Source: Embiotoca jacksoni (lineage: Eukaryota; Chordata; Actinopteri; Embiotocidae). Taken from it: 64,000 nt of DNA. A model generated the notes under the pieces. That model made no database searches, was not told the origin of the DNA, and worked only from the letters and a program-made list of their open reading frames with translations. The stretch covers positions 5,038,656-5,102,655 of the forward strand of contig JAKOON010000018.1 in assembly GCA_022577435.1 (NCBI GenBank), in the 5' to 3' direction. This document shows, piece after piece, positions 45,356 to 58,436 of this stretch. The position numbers were made by a program, and so were the translations under genes. The stretch's first letter is position 1, and each line of letters opens with the position of its first letter.

Positions 45356-47384
45356 CAACTTTGTCCGACAAGTGTCCAATCAGATCACTAAGACACACCC
45401 AATCCAGCTCACCTGCAACCCGTCACACACCAGCACCTCAGCAGAGTCAGCAGAAAGAGACAGGTCCACAATCACATGCACAAGCACACACAGCAATACA
45501 CAATACTCACACGACCTCAGGTCATAACACTGAGACAAATAACAACAAATAAATGAATTTGATGCACAAAAATGTCATGTTGAAGAGACACAAGGGCAAA
45601 TAAGATACATATACGGATTCCACTTGGAGGTCACAAATATGTTACCAGTACATTGTAGAGAATCACAGGTGCTGAATGGTGAACCCTGTCTGAACTTAAT
45701 CTCACTTACATTGTTTTCTGTTTGTTTCCAGCCTGCAAAATGCATCAGTATTTATTCACTGACAGTCTGTCCATGACCTAAATAAATCATGGTTCCTCTC
45801 ATTTGGAAGCAGAGCTGTATACGCCGATGGTTTATGACGGCCTTTGAACTATTCCTCCCAGACCGATGACTGGTTATTAATTCATCCATTTCTTTTGAAA
45901 AGAGTGCCTCATTATTATCCCAATATCAACCCGTCCCATGAGAAGTTGCAAAGCCAAGCAGTCAAGATTTTGCACTCCAGCTTCACAGGCTTGTCAAATT
46001 AAAAGGGGTCTGCCAGTGACACGTTGAGGATGGCTCTCTAAAAACAGAGAAAATAAAGAGGATGAATTATGTAAGATCTTTTTGAATATTGCATTGCAGA
46101 GGAGGGCGTCCCATATGCCCACCGTTTCCAGTCTCAGACAAAGCACGACTTGGAATGTTGCGCTCACGCTGGCACAATTCAGCGGGGGTAAACTCGCCCC
46201 ATCTTTTTCTATTCCCTGTTATCGCAGTGAGCGGTGCAGAGTCGGCTCCTGTGGGTTTTCTAAGAGAAAAGCTTTGGGAGATAAGGAGAGAGGAGACGAT
46301 CACAAGGTGATTGAATGAGATCTGCATTTTGAGAGTGGACTCGGATAACATCAACGGTTCTTGGAAGATGACCTGGGTTCTGGGAAGTCCAAAGAGAAAT
46401 AAGATGGAGTTCCTGTCTGTTTTCTTACAACCCCTCAGCCAGCTTCATTTGGGAAGGCAGAAAATTAAATATTTGTGCCTATTATTGAATAGAGATATGA
46501 TGAATAAGTCAAATTCAGCAGAGACAAAACACTTTGAGGAGAATTTCTGAAAGAGATCTCATAAAAAGAGTGGGGAAAAGTACAGTGCAGTTGTCTGATC
46601 TGGGACATCACAGCGCAGCAAACACAGCAGGGAAATCAGGATTTTCCATCAGAAATGAATAGAATTCGTTCCAAAAGACAGAAATGAAGAAACACCATAC
46701 AAAGTCCCATCTCCAAGTCAAACAAAACAACCGAAATGGCTCCCTTAATACAATATTGCACAATCTATTAGTTTTACTGCTAATCACTTTTCTCTTTCAC
46801 GCTGCTGCTTTTATTGACCTTTTATTGTTACCAGCAGTCTCCTGCTATTTCACTGTGTTGCATTTCCATCTCCTCCCTTCATTCCCTCCAGCAAAACAAA
46901 GAGATAATTGAATTGCACCCAACAGGCCACCTGATAAGTCAATCTCATATTCAGAATTGTTGATGAAGTCTCGGTGTATGGCCTGCATCCTTATTTCCTG
47001 CCCAGTAAGCCCGTGCCTAATTGTTATTATTATAATTACTGGAATGGTAGCAATTGTTTTGCAGGAGATTATGAGGAATGTGGTGCAGCTGTTTTTTAGA
47101 CACCTCAGCTCAGTGACACCAACGGGGACGGTACCACTAGAGTAGAGCTGGTGAAGCAGAACTGTGAGGCTTAATATTTGAATTCTGATTTTCCCAGTTA
47201 TAGTAATTACACTTGTGTAATTACTACAATTTAGCATTGTGTGAATGTGGACAGGTGTACAAAAGTAATAACCCCAATAGAAAAGAAGAGTTATTTTAAC
47301 AAAAAGTAAAGGCAGAAGATGATATTAAACATATCACACTGACTGAGTCATTACTATTCATATATATGGTGCCATATTCCTATA
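45356..47384. other. Unique non-coding sequence
   Basis: No gene is recognised. CA-rich sequence follows the SINE (45400-45560). Open frames of 95 codons (46067-46354, minus) and 130 codons (46845-47237, minus) have no known domain. Confidence 0.5.
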
Positions 47385-47520
47385 AGGTAGGTAGGTAGGT
47401 AGGCAGTTACTTTATTAATCCCCAAGGGGAAATTATTTTGCTACAGCAGCATTTATAGATACAGGAAAGCAGTAAAATCACAGTAAAAATATTAAATATA
47501 AAAATGCACAGTATATTATA
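47385..47520 (-). mobile_element. LINE 3' end with GGTA/TACC tail
   Basis: On the minus strand the sequence reads AATTTCCCCTTGGGGATTAA, then TAAAGTAACTGCC, and ends in repeated TACC units (47386-47403). The TCCCC-TT-GGGGA hairpin, the AATAAAG signal and the short tandem tail mark a non-LTR retrotransposon 3' end. It is related to the plus-strand one at 32237. No ORF2 sequence remains. It lies about 20 bp from the tail of a second LINE in the same orientation. Confidence 0.75.
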
Positions 47521-47540
47521 TCTATAATGAGTCTATAGTC

Positions 47541-48100
47541 ATTACATTACATTACATTTAGCTGACGCTTTTATCCAAAGTGACTTACAATAAGTACATT
47601 TCAACCATGAGGGTACAAAACCCAGAACAACAGGAATCAAGAAAATACAATTTCTTCAAAAAAGCCAAACTGCAAAGTGCTAAAAGTACTGTAAGTGTCA
47701 TTTTAACCCTTGTGTTGTCCTTGGCTCAAAATGACCCGCAGCTGTGTTCAACCAAGTTCTATTTTATTTTCATATTTTTTGGGATCATTGGTGACAAGGA
47801 GGCTGTGAGGGTTTCTTTAAAGAATGATGACCAATGATCCCAAAAAAAATATAAAAATATAGAAATAAAATAGAACTTGGTTGAACACAGCTGCGGGTCA
47901 TTTTGACCCGAGGACAACAGGAGGGTTAAGTGCTACTAAAGTTCTACTGTTCAAGGTAAAGTCTGAACAGGTGTGTTTTTAGTTTGCGGCGGAAGATGTA
48001 CAGAGTTTCCACTGTCCTGATGTCGGCGGGGAGCTCATTCTACCATTTAGGAGCCAGGACAGCAAACATCATATGAGAGATAAAGTAAAACTGATTTCAG
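47541..48100 (-). pseudogene. LINE 3' end: ORF2 C-terminus, 3' UTR and tail, split by a MITE
   Basis: The minus strand at about 48057-47944 encodes LAPKW, a stop, then NELPADIRTVETLYIFRRK and LKTHLFRLYLEQ, followed by the natural stop at 47946-47944. This matches the C-terminal (W)NELP-IR-xxT-FK-LKTHLF signature of L2/CR1-like non-LTR ORF2 proteins, with one premature stop (TAG) after the tryptophan. The 3' UTR continues to GTAAGTCACTTTGGATAAAA then GCGTCAGCTAAATG and a (TAATG)n tail (47541-47558). The UTR is interrupted at 47703-47929 by a TTAA-flanked MITE. Removing that insert rejoins a continuous repeat sequence. The 5' part of the LINE is missing. Confidence 0.85.
47703..47929. mobile_element. 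piggyBac-like MITE, nearly all palindrome
   Basis: TTAA occurs at both edges (47703-47706 and 47926-47929), as piggyBac transposases require. The ends are CCCTTGTGTTGTCCTTGGC and, on the other strand, CCCTCCTGTTGTCCTCGGG. The arms run about 85-95 bp with few differences: both contain TCAAAATGACCCGCAGCTGT, GTTCAACCAAGTTCTATTTT and TTGGGATCATTGG. A short centre (about 47793-47828) separates them. There is no coding frame. TTAACCCTCCTGTTGTCC-type ends are known to me from common fish piggyBac MITEs. Confidence 0.9.
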
Positions 48101-48185
48101 ATCTGGAAATGTGATGACAACTGCCAGCTATTTTAAATCATGCCTCTTCTTGAGTAAAGAGCTTAACTCGAGCCTTTGTTGTGAT

Positions 48186-48206
48186 AAAAAAAAAAAAAAA
48201 AAAAAA
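48186..48206 (+). repeat. 21-A homopolymer
   Basis: Simple A run about 100 bp beyond the LINE fragment. It is not clearly the tail of any element. Confidence 0.95.
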
Positions 48207-50910
48207 GCAAAGTTAAATCTCCAAACAAACGTTGTGTCACCAAGAAGGCTGTCAGAGGAGAAGATGCTCCCTCATCCTTCTGCAAACCACAACACAGGCG
48301 CTCTAGATATTTTCTTAATTAGGTGAGCATCTCCCATCAACCCAGCCATTCGCTGCAGGTGAAGTGTATGCTGGGTGTCCAGGGGCAGGCACATGTTTAC
48401 CACAAGTTGGAGCAAGGGAGGTCAAACAAGGAATATCAAAAGCCTGGAGATGCGAATGTATTGTTTATAATTCACATAGACAGGGAGAGTTATAACCCTC
48501 TTTCATGATGAGAGTCTTGAGTCATGATTAAAAAAAACCCATTTGCACAAGTGTGCATGTACTGCAAAAGGCAGAGTTGTCCCACATGTTCACCATCTGT
48601 TGAAGAGCCCTATAAGGCAGACTGAGACGGCGCCTGGCAGTTCCAGAGACACGCATGGCAGTGGGCTTCTGCTGAGTGGTCATCAGCTCCCATCGAGCCC
48701 CTCTGGAAGTGCTCAAGCTCTGTCGTTTGCTTAATTTCTCATTTGTTAGAAATTCATCATCCCCTCTGCACTAGTGGTGTGCTGGCGGGTCGTAAACCCG
48801 GCTCTGTGGTGCCAAGACGAGGAGACGACAGAAGCGCAGACTGTGTGAGGCACCGTGGATGTATGGAAGCACTCCATGCCTATAACAACAAACACAATGA
48901 GACATGAGGCCAAAGCTGAGTCTAATACTGTAGCTGACAAATTGTCTGTTCCTTTGAGTCACCCATCGCTGTCAATGCTGCTGTAGGTAAATGATAATTC
49001 CAATTTAATTGTAACTTTAATCTCCTTTCCACTAGTAATAGCGTTACAATTACAAAGTGCTGAGAACTATGCATGTGGCAACATACGTAAAATGAAGTCA
49101 GACAGAATGGAAACATTATTAGTCAGACAATCATCCAGGTTTAAACACTCGATGCTCAACGTAGCTACATTTATTTCAAGAGGAAATAAATCCAACCAAA
49201 ATCATGACCTAAACTATCAACTAAAAACATCTATCACAGCTTAAAGATGGATTTCCTGCTTCAACTATGACTCATTCCACTTGCCTTAGTTGTGCAACAC
49301 TGTTGCTGCAAACCAATTAATCGTGACATTTACCCAATGGTCCAAAATGAGCGCATAACAAGGGAAATGATTGTACATTCAGAATGTAGCAACAAGCTGT
49401 GCTTTGGTTTCAAAGCACATCCATAGGCTAACAAACGGACTGCAATGGGGAGTGGGCTCTGATTATTCAGGCTACAAGGAGGCACTTTCCATAGTGTGTA
49501 AGCGAGAAGCTTAGAAGTAAATATTTTTGGACCACAAACCAGTCTAAAAGACAAAGGATGGTTTCACCACAAATAACTTATGAAATACAGTAACAATGTG
49601 GTTATGAGAGGGTGTGAGCAGCAACATTGGTTCCAAATCAGATCAATACTGGCACCTAGTATGAAACTTTAACACTTTAACGGCAGCAACCGAAATGCTT
49701 CAGTATATTATCTACTATCAATAAAAGCCTTGTAATTCAGGACCAAGGGAAAATCCACACTAACACATTTTAATTTTAAAATGCATCTCTTTTGCTACTT
49801 TTACGCAGGAGTAAATCTCATCTCTGTTGGGCAGCCTGCTCAGGTATATAATGTTTCAATTTAGGTCAGTAAATCTTACATTAAGATTTCTTCTTTATCT
49901 CTTTTCAAATTACACTCTCACAGATCTTAGTCAGCAGAATGATCGTATTGTATTCAGTAGAAACTGTGACCCAGAATGAGAAAATACTATTCAAAGGTAA
50001 TAAACCAGAACTATCCTTTAAACACGGTGTAGATTAAATGCTGCAGCCAATTACAAGAAAACTATCATCTTGACTTGCATTTTCATTTTCTCTGAGCCAA
50101 TATTGACAAACATAATTTGCATATAAGTAATCAGGTCAGTGTCTTATTAGGATTATGTGCCAAACTGCCATGCTGTTGGAAACCGAGTCGTGGTTTTGGC
50201 TGTGTTGTATTTAATAGGGATCCCGACCTCTTTCATTTTCTGTTCAGTAGCCTTGCCCACAAGGAAATCAATGGTGTAGCAAATCAGAGCTCACAGCATT
50301 AACACATTAAAGTCACAGTAAAAAAATTAAGGTTTCAAAACAGATGGTCTCATTTTATACAAACGTTATTATGCAAAACTAAGCCTGGAGCCTTGGCAAT
50401 TTTTTTCAAGCCTTTTAATTGGCATAGAAGAAAGAGGGGTGCCAGACGTTGCAGGTGGCAAGGTAGCCCCACTTTCTTTTGTCACATCCTCACAGAGAAT
50501 TTTCAGAGAATTTTATTTAGTGTTATTTCCACCAGGGCCTCGCCACAGCCATCTGTACTCTAAGAGGGAGGCTCATTGAGCTCTGTGTGATGATGCAGGT
50601 TCTCGAAGCCTGGTGGACTGATAATGTGCCGTGCTTTTGCTCGCAGCAGGGGCTGCCTCACCAAGGCAACGACGGCTGAGAATAAACCTTTGGTTAAGAA
50701 GTTGAGCATTATCCACCAAACTCTTTTTCCCTCTTCTTTCATGCCCTGAACACTCTCAACTGCTGATTAGCACCATGTCTTCTGGAGTATGTCTGGATAA
50801 TTGGGAAATACAATCTGAATAGACTGGAAAGGTCTATTCAAGTTGCCTCTTTACGAATTGAGTAATAAACATTAGCATCTGATGTTGTGAGGCCTCTGAA
50901 ACAAAACACT
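48207..50910. other. Unique non-coding sequence
   Basis: No gene or transposon is recognised. Confidence 0.5.
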
Positions 50911-51020
50911 TCAATTCAATTCCATTCAGATTTTATTTTCCTGTAAAAAAAAGTGCCTCACAGACATGGTTTACAATAAACACACAATAAAATGCAACAT
51001 AAAAGCACTTTCAAACACAT
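50911..51020 (-). mobile_element. Possible retroelement 3' tail
   Basis: On the minus strand the sequence ends AATAAAATCTGAATGGAATT then GAATTGAA, resembling an AATAAA signal plus a (TGAAT/GAATT)n tail of a fish LINE or SINE. No diagnostic body sequence is recognised upstream. Confidence 0.3.
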
Positions 51021-54000
51021 ATTAAATTGCCACAACACATACCAATGTAGACTGACATCAGCCGATTAAACCAAAGTTGCTTACTGGTACAAAATAGAGC
51101 ATGCAAGCATCAACACACTGTGTCATGTCGTGAGCAAACTAAGTAAACTAATTTAAGCAGAACTGGGGTTGTGGGTTCTTTTTGTTTTTGTTTGCAGAAG
51201 CCATCGGATCAGACTTCCAGAAGAAACTACTGAACCCGACAGAAGAAACCCAGCAGGCAGCTCAGACCAAATTACCCCAATCACTCCTGATGGAATCCAG
51301 TTTTTTGGATGCTGATCAGATAGGCATATAGGACTTTGAAATGCTTAAATGTATAACCCTTCCTTCCTAAAATATTAAGAAGAGCTTTTGATCTGGGCTC
51401 CTCTTCCCGAGATTAATCTTTCTGAAAATGTGCTCTTCATCAGCGCGGCCTAAAATACTGTTGCTTTTCTTCTTTTCATACTTTTGAAAGTCTGCTGCTT
51501 GGGCATCAGTCATCTGCTCACCAGGGGACTGGAATTACAGGAAATAGTCCAATTAACTGTGGGCACGCACTCTACACATAAAGAGCATATGTGAAACTGC
51601 TGTATCACTCTCAAATGTGATAGCACAACGTTCAGATTCTGGCAGCATAATATGGTTTCGGCTCACGTAAACACAATTCTTCAGGGTTTGTTTTTCATAA
51701 TAATAGAATCTCAATATCCAAACAAATGATTATGTCTTTATGCTTTAAACAAAATAATTTCCACTGTCATTACCCAAACAGACTTCCTGAAAGAACTGAC
51801 ATGCATATGTATTCTTATGTTTGAGAGTACAACAAAGATAGAAGCTGCTCTTGTGTTCCTGCTTCTCAGTGCTTGCAGAGAGTAACAAAGCACACGAGGT
51901 AACACTAGATGCAGTGATCTTACTGTAGCTTGACCTCTGGGGCAGCACAAACAGCTCAGCAACACCTCTGACTCTATAAATATATAAAGACCCTGGCATG
52001 TTCCCGGGCCCCTGTTGAGCTGTGGTCCTCTGAATCATTCAGCCACCCCCCTCCTCCTCCAGTGGTGCCCCCGCCTGGCCTGGAACAGTCAGAGTAAACA
52101 ATGTAAATAAGTCATGATGACCAGGACTTGTTGGCACACAACCTGCAACAGTTACATTCTGCTCTGCTCTCCGTGACACAGACTGTGAGCAGGTGACAGC
52201 TGCTTGGCAATAAATGCAGTGATTTGTTTTCAGCATTTTTGGCAACATAATAGTCAATTCGATGACCATGTTTAGTTTGTTTAAGAAGACAGATAACTTT
52301 CTGACTTTCCTTATTCAGTTCAAAACTTTAAATCCACTTCGAGCTCGAAATATTTGGTAATTTATCACTGCAAGCTATGAAGGTAAGACTTGGTCTCTTC
52401 GCAAGCTGGTTAAAGACAATCTGAAACAAGACAAGACCATTTCCAAACACACTGGGCATGTGCAAATATCAACTACAGCCCAAATCAAACATGGCTGTAA
52501 ATTATGATGAAAGTAATTCCGTGTGCTGGATGTGTGTATCAATTATGTTCCATTTCCAATCATATCCAAGCAAACAAGTTGATATGTTTCCTCTGGGTTT
52601 GTTAGACACCGAGGTTGGATGTTTGCCAAATGTAAAGCTGTCACTCAAATGCTGCCAGATAGTGTTTTGCTAAAATAACACAGATCAATAAGTAAAGTAT
52701 CTGATTGAAAAAAAAAAAAAGCTGTCACTGCCAGTGACGAGAGTCGTGGTTCAGGATGAGACATCCTCGGTTCGATAGGCCCTGTGATCAAAACAATTAC
52801 TGTGAGAAGCTTTTTTAGGTACACGCACTACTCCAATGGAAATTCTAAAGCACGAGCGGAGCAGCAGCTGTTGTCTGTCAGCTATAGCGTGCTAGCAGAG
52901 TTAAACTTGAAGGTTGGAATCCCAGAGAGATTTTCTTAATCTCGTTCCATATGTTAACTCATATTACACGTTTCCATCGGTTTCCCTAACGACCAGACTT
53001 CACGGCTCACAGGTGCGTTGACCAGCCAGGATGTGGAGATCATACTGAGCGTCAACCCTGATAATTCCAATAAAGTTTATTCAATCAAGAATACTACGTC
53101 CTCAATGTTGACAAAAAGAGAGCTTTATGAGAAGAATTATGAATAAGTTCCAGTTGTGTTAATGGATTTTTGTACACTGGAGCGTTAACAGGTCAGAGTC
53201 TTATGCTGGAACATTAGTGGCATTTGAGTTATGTGCTTTTTTTGTACTGATAATAAACCAGCATTTAAGTGCATCAATAGCTAGAGATAGAATTATGGCC
53301 GATGCTCCATATTCTATGCATTTTTTTTTTATTTTCTCTGCTGTGCTGAAAATGTACAGAGCTGCAACAGCAAAACCAAGAACACTAGATCGGACACCTC
53401 TACAAAACACCTGATTATTTTCACTGCCACTCTTTTTTTTGTGTGTTCAGTGCCAACATTTTTAAAATTCTAACTTGCTACAATACAATACAGCAGCGAA
53501 GGTAGATTTTAAGGCACGGGGGCCCTTAGCATTCACATCACATAAGACATAAATCTCAGACACACTGGGCAGCTGGGAGCTCACGTCATGTCTAATCCAA
53601 AGAAATATCTACCTTCACATACTATAAATGCTCACATCCACAATGCAAGTTTAAATTTCATTAGACTAGCAGTACAGTACATTAGTATATTTAATACTGA
53701 TGACTCAGTGTTTTTTTCCCTTTACCGTACATGTTCACATTGAAATAAAACACACACAAATCCAGCTTGAACCTTTTTAACCAATTCAAGTCATAGTGTC
53801 ATTATTGTTGTGTTTCAGCCTTTCATGTAAATGCATCTGTGATTGTGTGGACTTAACATCCACCGATAATTCTACTGGTTTGCTTTAAAAACATGAAGTT
53901 TAATGCTATGTCCATGAAGATGTACATTATTGGACTCTGGAAAACACGGCAACTAATTTGGAGCCAACATTTGGCCAGACCATTGATTTCTCCCATTTTC

Positions 54001-57000
54001 ATGAAAACCCTCTTCCAAATCTAATTGCATCTGTTCCTCAAAATGAAATAATTGTATCAAGGGGAGCATCAGTGCTTGGCTGCAGAGCCATTCTGTGCCA
54101 TGTTCACGTTTAATTGATGATGGACTCCGTGTATTCAAGGCATTCACCGTCAGGGCAGCGATACATTTGCCAATAATCCCTTATTACGAGGCTGTAAGGA
54201 AGAGAATTGCTTGAATGGTAGAGGCAGAGGTTTTTCTCTGGTGGAGAAGAACGGAGACTCAATGAAACAGAAAGGAAACATGGTGGACATGTGAGGGAGA
54301 TGATTAATAGTAAACTCCATTATTGAAAGGCCTCACTCATAAGATGTTCTTGTCTCACTGGGGAGCCAACAGGACTGCAGGCGAGGCTCACACTGTTGTT
54401 TTTTTCATTACTAGAAATTTCCTCATAACACCACAGCAGAGAAAACAACCCTCCTGGGGGCACCGACGCACGAGAACGGATGTTCTAAAACACCTATGAG
54501 GCTTTCAATTAATCCTGGGAGCAGATTCAGTTTTTGGTCTCTTAGTAAAAACATGTTCAGCCTAAAAGTGGAGCACTGAGAGAGACGATAGGGGTTGAAT
54601 TCAGGGCCACATTCTTGCCCTTCTTTTTTAGTTTTACAACGTGGGGCAGGCGCAACAACATGTACGTCTTGGAGTATGATGAGAACAGTGACACCAGTGT
54701 TGAACACAAAGTTTAACTGGTCAAGATATAATTATATTTTTCTTTGTTTAATCTGATTTCACAATTCGAATGGCCCTGTTTGAGAGGGACCGTTGGCACT
54801 CATGAATAGGCAATTGGTTAAGTAGACTGAATGCTCAAATGACATTTTGAAAGCTTTTTGGAGCCAATAATTGACTGGGATGAATGTGGAATGGACCTGA
54901 ACATAGCTCATTAAACAATGGGTTGAAAAGCTCTCGGTGGGATCTCGACTGCATAGCTGAGCAGCTCCAATCACCTCCGGTGAACTGCTGGCTAGAAGCT
55001 CTGGTTAAAGGAGCTACTCAAGTCAAAGGTGCTTTGTTATTTGATTGTATAAAATAACAAGTTAGTGCCGGCTGCAAGGTCACAGGAACCAGCAGTAGAC
55101 ATCTCTCGTGACAAATCCTTCTCTTCACAGAGCTGTGAAAGGAACCTTTGTCTTGATCTATTCTTGGCAATGCAGTAGACTGATTTTTTTTTTTCAAATT
55201 ATACTTCATCATAAAGCATGCCTATATTTACAGGTCTTAAATGCCTCTAAGTGCAATAAAGTTGCCCCCAGAGGAGTGATTATTTTTGCCAAAATAACAA
55301 CTGATTTGGGCATTTAGCATCAACCATAAAAATGTAGGCTTCAGCTGTCAGTAGTTCTTATTTGACATAATGTTTGTGTGCAAATACTCCAAGACAAAAG
55401 ACAGCTGTTTTTTATTTCAGTAACCTTTATGCCTCCCAGTTGGTCTTATTAACCACATACTTACTGGCTCCCACATGACTTGTTATCAGGGTTTACATTA
55501 AAAATGAATTTGCAGGTTCTAGCGGCTGATAATTCGTCATTAGGCTGTTGTAAGTCCCACTTTATCACCTGTTTAATTCCTTATGCAGATTGCAGGGTCA
55601 GTGACCTTACAGGATGTGTCTGGCTACAGTGAGCAAAAGTGACAGTGTTAGTAATTATGCTGTAAAGGGGCCAAGGTCAATTAGAGAAGAAATTATCTTA
55701 CTGCAATTAAATTAATGTTAATATATATTCGTTGCTACCTCAATTAAATACCTCAGCTGTCAGATTAGTCTGTTAGGAAGGTTTCAGAGTGGCTAAAAAA
55801 GGGTTGTTTCCACCTTTATGGAGTTAATGAACACTTCAGTTGAGTCACTTAGCATTTCCTCTTAATTGTTCAAAGAAACACTGTTGCTCTTTACATGAGC
55901 GAGCGCTGTCTGTTTGTGCACCGTGTCTGTTTTTTTGAAACATTATAATAGAAAAGAAGATCAAATTTGACCCAGATCGACTGCCAATAAGTGACATGTC
56001 TTAATGGGAAGCAGGAAATGGGAAGACATAAAGAAGACCATCAGTCAGTCACAGACAGATAAGGGAGGAGCAGGTAATGGGAGGAAGCCAGCGGTGGCTG
56101 GCGTTGGGGGTGATATCTCTATGGAGCAGATGTGATGCTTGACAGGATTTGGGAGACAGTGCTGGCTGGCAGGAAGCCTCCACACTGCAGGGCAGATACT
56201 GTAGCTGTCTCAGCGGCTAACAAATGTCGACTGTAAGCACTTTTTAAGTGTTTGTAAATGAAACGGCTTCAGCGCTTTAAGGAATTTCATTCAAATTTGT
56301 CTGAAAAAAAAAAATCTATTATTGTACCTAACAACTCCTGCCTTAGGTGATTTGAATCGAAACAGATACGTTGATTCAATTTATAACAAATTATGAATAT
56401 AACCCTAAACAATGCAGGAAATTGATGAAAGCCAAAAATGATCACCTGGCTTCCTTCAAAATAGACTAGAACTGCCCTTTACCTTGCAATGTGTCCCACA
56501 TAAAGTCAGTCCAAGCCCCAGACAGAGGGAGGAAGAGCTGTCACCGTATCCCTTATCATCCACAACAGCATTGTGGATGTCAGGACTCCTGCTCTTTTCA
56601 TTTTTTCCACCCCTTTTTTCTTCTCCTCCTCCCACCTTTGCCGCTTTCCCCTGGTATTCAAGCGGTTTAAGCAACGCATATAATCTTCAACCACCCAGCC
56701 AGCCCTAAGCCTCAAAAGAGTCACCTAGATATGGGCAGATGGAGGTGAGCTATCAGCTAACCTGTAACCGTAGGCCTAAGGCGATAATCATTTCAAAACT
56801 GCAGGGGGAAATGGTTTTAATAGCCCTGTAAAGGTAACGTTTGTCTGCCTTATCACATCTGGCAGATGTATCGCAGGGAGGGAAGGGGAAAAGGAAAACG
56901 GGGCAGGGGGTGGAAGAAAGAATCAGCTGATAACAGCCCCTCCCAGGGGAAGATGAGTCTGGAATTAAAAAAGTGCTTCCTCCAGGAGAAAGTTTAGGGG

Positions 57001-58383
57001 ATTAAGGTTAGTCGCTTTTCTCCTCTGTGCCACCTGCACCTCATCCTCGCCTTACCTCATTCTTCCTCCTTCACCAGCCAGCTGTTAACCCCTGAAATAG
57101 GCTTTTTGTGAGCCTTGCAAAATGTTTAACAGGCACCTTGTAATTTTTTCCCTCAGGGTTCAACTGCAGGTTTCATTTTCATCATGACTAACGCTCCTTT
57201 GTTTTCCCCATTACCTTTCGTCCTGCATGTTGTACGTGACACTCTACCTGCTTTTCCATCCAAAACGTCTTTCATGTCAGAAAAGTTTCCGTGATGGCCA
57301 GCCTAAATTGAAACACCAAACCCTCAGTTTCAAAGGCCCATCTCTGCTCAAGTACACTTGACCTATCGGGTAAGTCCGGGGTGATTCAGAAAGCTTCAAT
57401 TGATGTTTTATGGGGAGCATGGCCTTGTGTGCAGTGTTACAGCATAACTGTAATATTCCACTGTGGACAGACCTGGACTCAATTTCTGACTGCAGCTCTT
57501 GGCATTTGAAAGTATTCCTCCCAGGCCTCTTTCTGCCTCTTACATCACTCCTGTGTCGACTGGTTTGGATTTATGTGTGACCCCAGATTGTTCACTTCTG
57601 CTTTAGTATAAAACTTTTATGGAGTGCTTATGGAAAAGTTTATTGTTTTGTTTATTGTTCCCAAACCATGAGTGCACTCGTTTCAAACAGGAAAAACAAA
57701 GGACGGCACACAGTTTTAATACGTTCCGTAAACTCCAGTAAATAACTTATTTTGTCTCACTGATCTTGAATGTCGTTTTTTCAATTGGTGATTTATTTTT
57801 CATCTGATTGTTACAGTTCAGAATCACAGGATGTTCTCTTCCAAAAGCCGGCAGTCAGCTATGCAGATGGCAACTGGGAAGGGTTTGAACTGACCCTCCA
57901 CAGGTGGACGTCCATACAGAATGTGTGTCACATACTCCCACTGACAAACCTCGGCTCTGTACATCCTCCTACAGGAGGGAGACTACAAAGGACGTGCACA
58001 ATGACCTGAACACAGTGAGGGCTGTCACAGGCCAAGCAGGAACCTCCATCCACATGATTGGCTGATATCCTATAATTGAGAAACAGAAAACTCATATACT
58101 GGTCTAACCTTAAACTACAAACTTTCCTTGCAATCACCTTGAGTCCAATTGGGCCTTTGAGCCTCCTCCAAGTGATGACTGATTGTCAGTATACATGTAC
58201 GCTGACAGTGATTTCTCTTTAATGGCTGATTGAGCATGTCACCAGTCGCACTATAACCTGCGGTTTGATATGCTACAGGCTGAGCCGGTTGACAGCCGTG
58301 ACAGCTACTGTCACCCTCAGTCAAAGCAATAACGTCCCAGCAATCAGCTGGAGATGAAAGAGCGTTGGCTTCCTGTTTACTTG

Positions 58384-58385
<2 letters not shown>
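51021..58385. other. 7.4 kb almost free of repeats, no confirmed gene
   Basis: Only short homopolymers and a purine-rich stretch (56873-56930) stand out. Two weak exon-like segments (51198-51331, 57805-58007) are discussed as findings. The region 55500-55900 is rich in TAATTA-type sites. I recognise no transposon. Confidence 0.45.

Positions 58386-58431
<46 letters not shown>
58386..58431. repeat. (AT)n microsatellite, about 23 units
   Basis: An uninterrupted AT run. The tyrosine/isoleucine repeats in minus-strand frames here are translation artefacts. Confidence 0.97.

Positions 58432-58436
<5 letters not shown>

Noticed and set aside
46845..47237. 130-codon minus-strand frame with isoleucine/threonine runs
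   Set aside because: The hydrophobic run comes from an ATT/ATA-rich stretch. No family recognised and no splice context.
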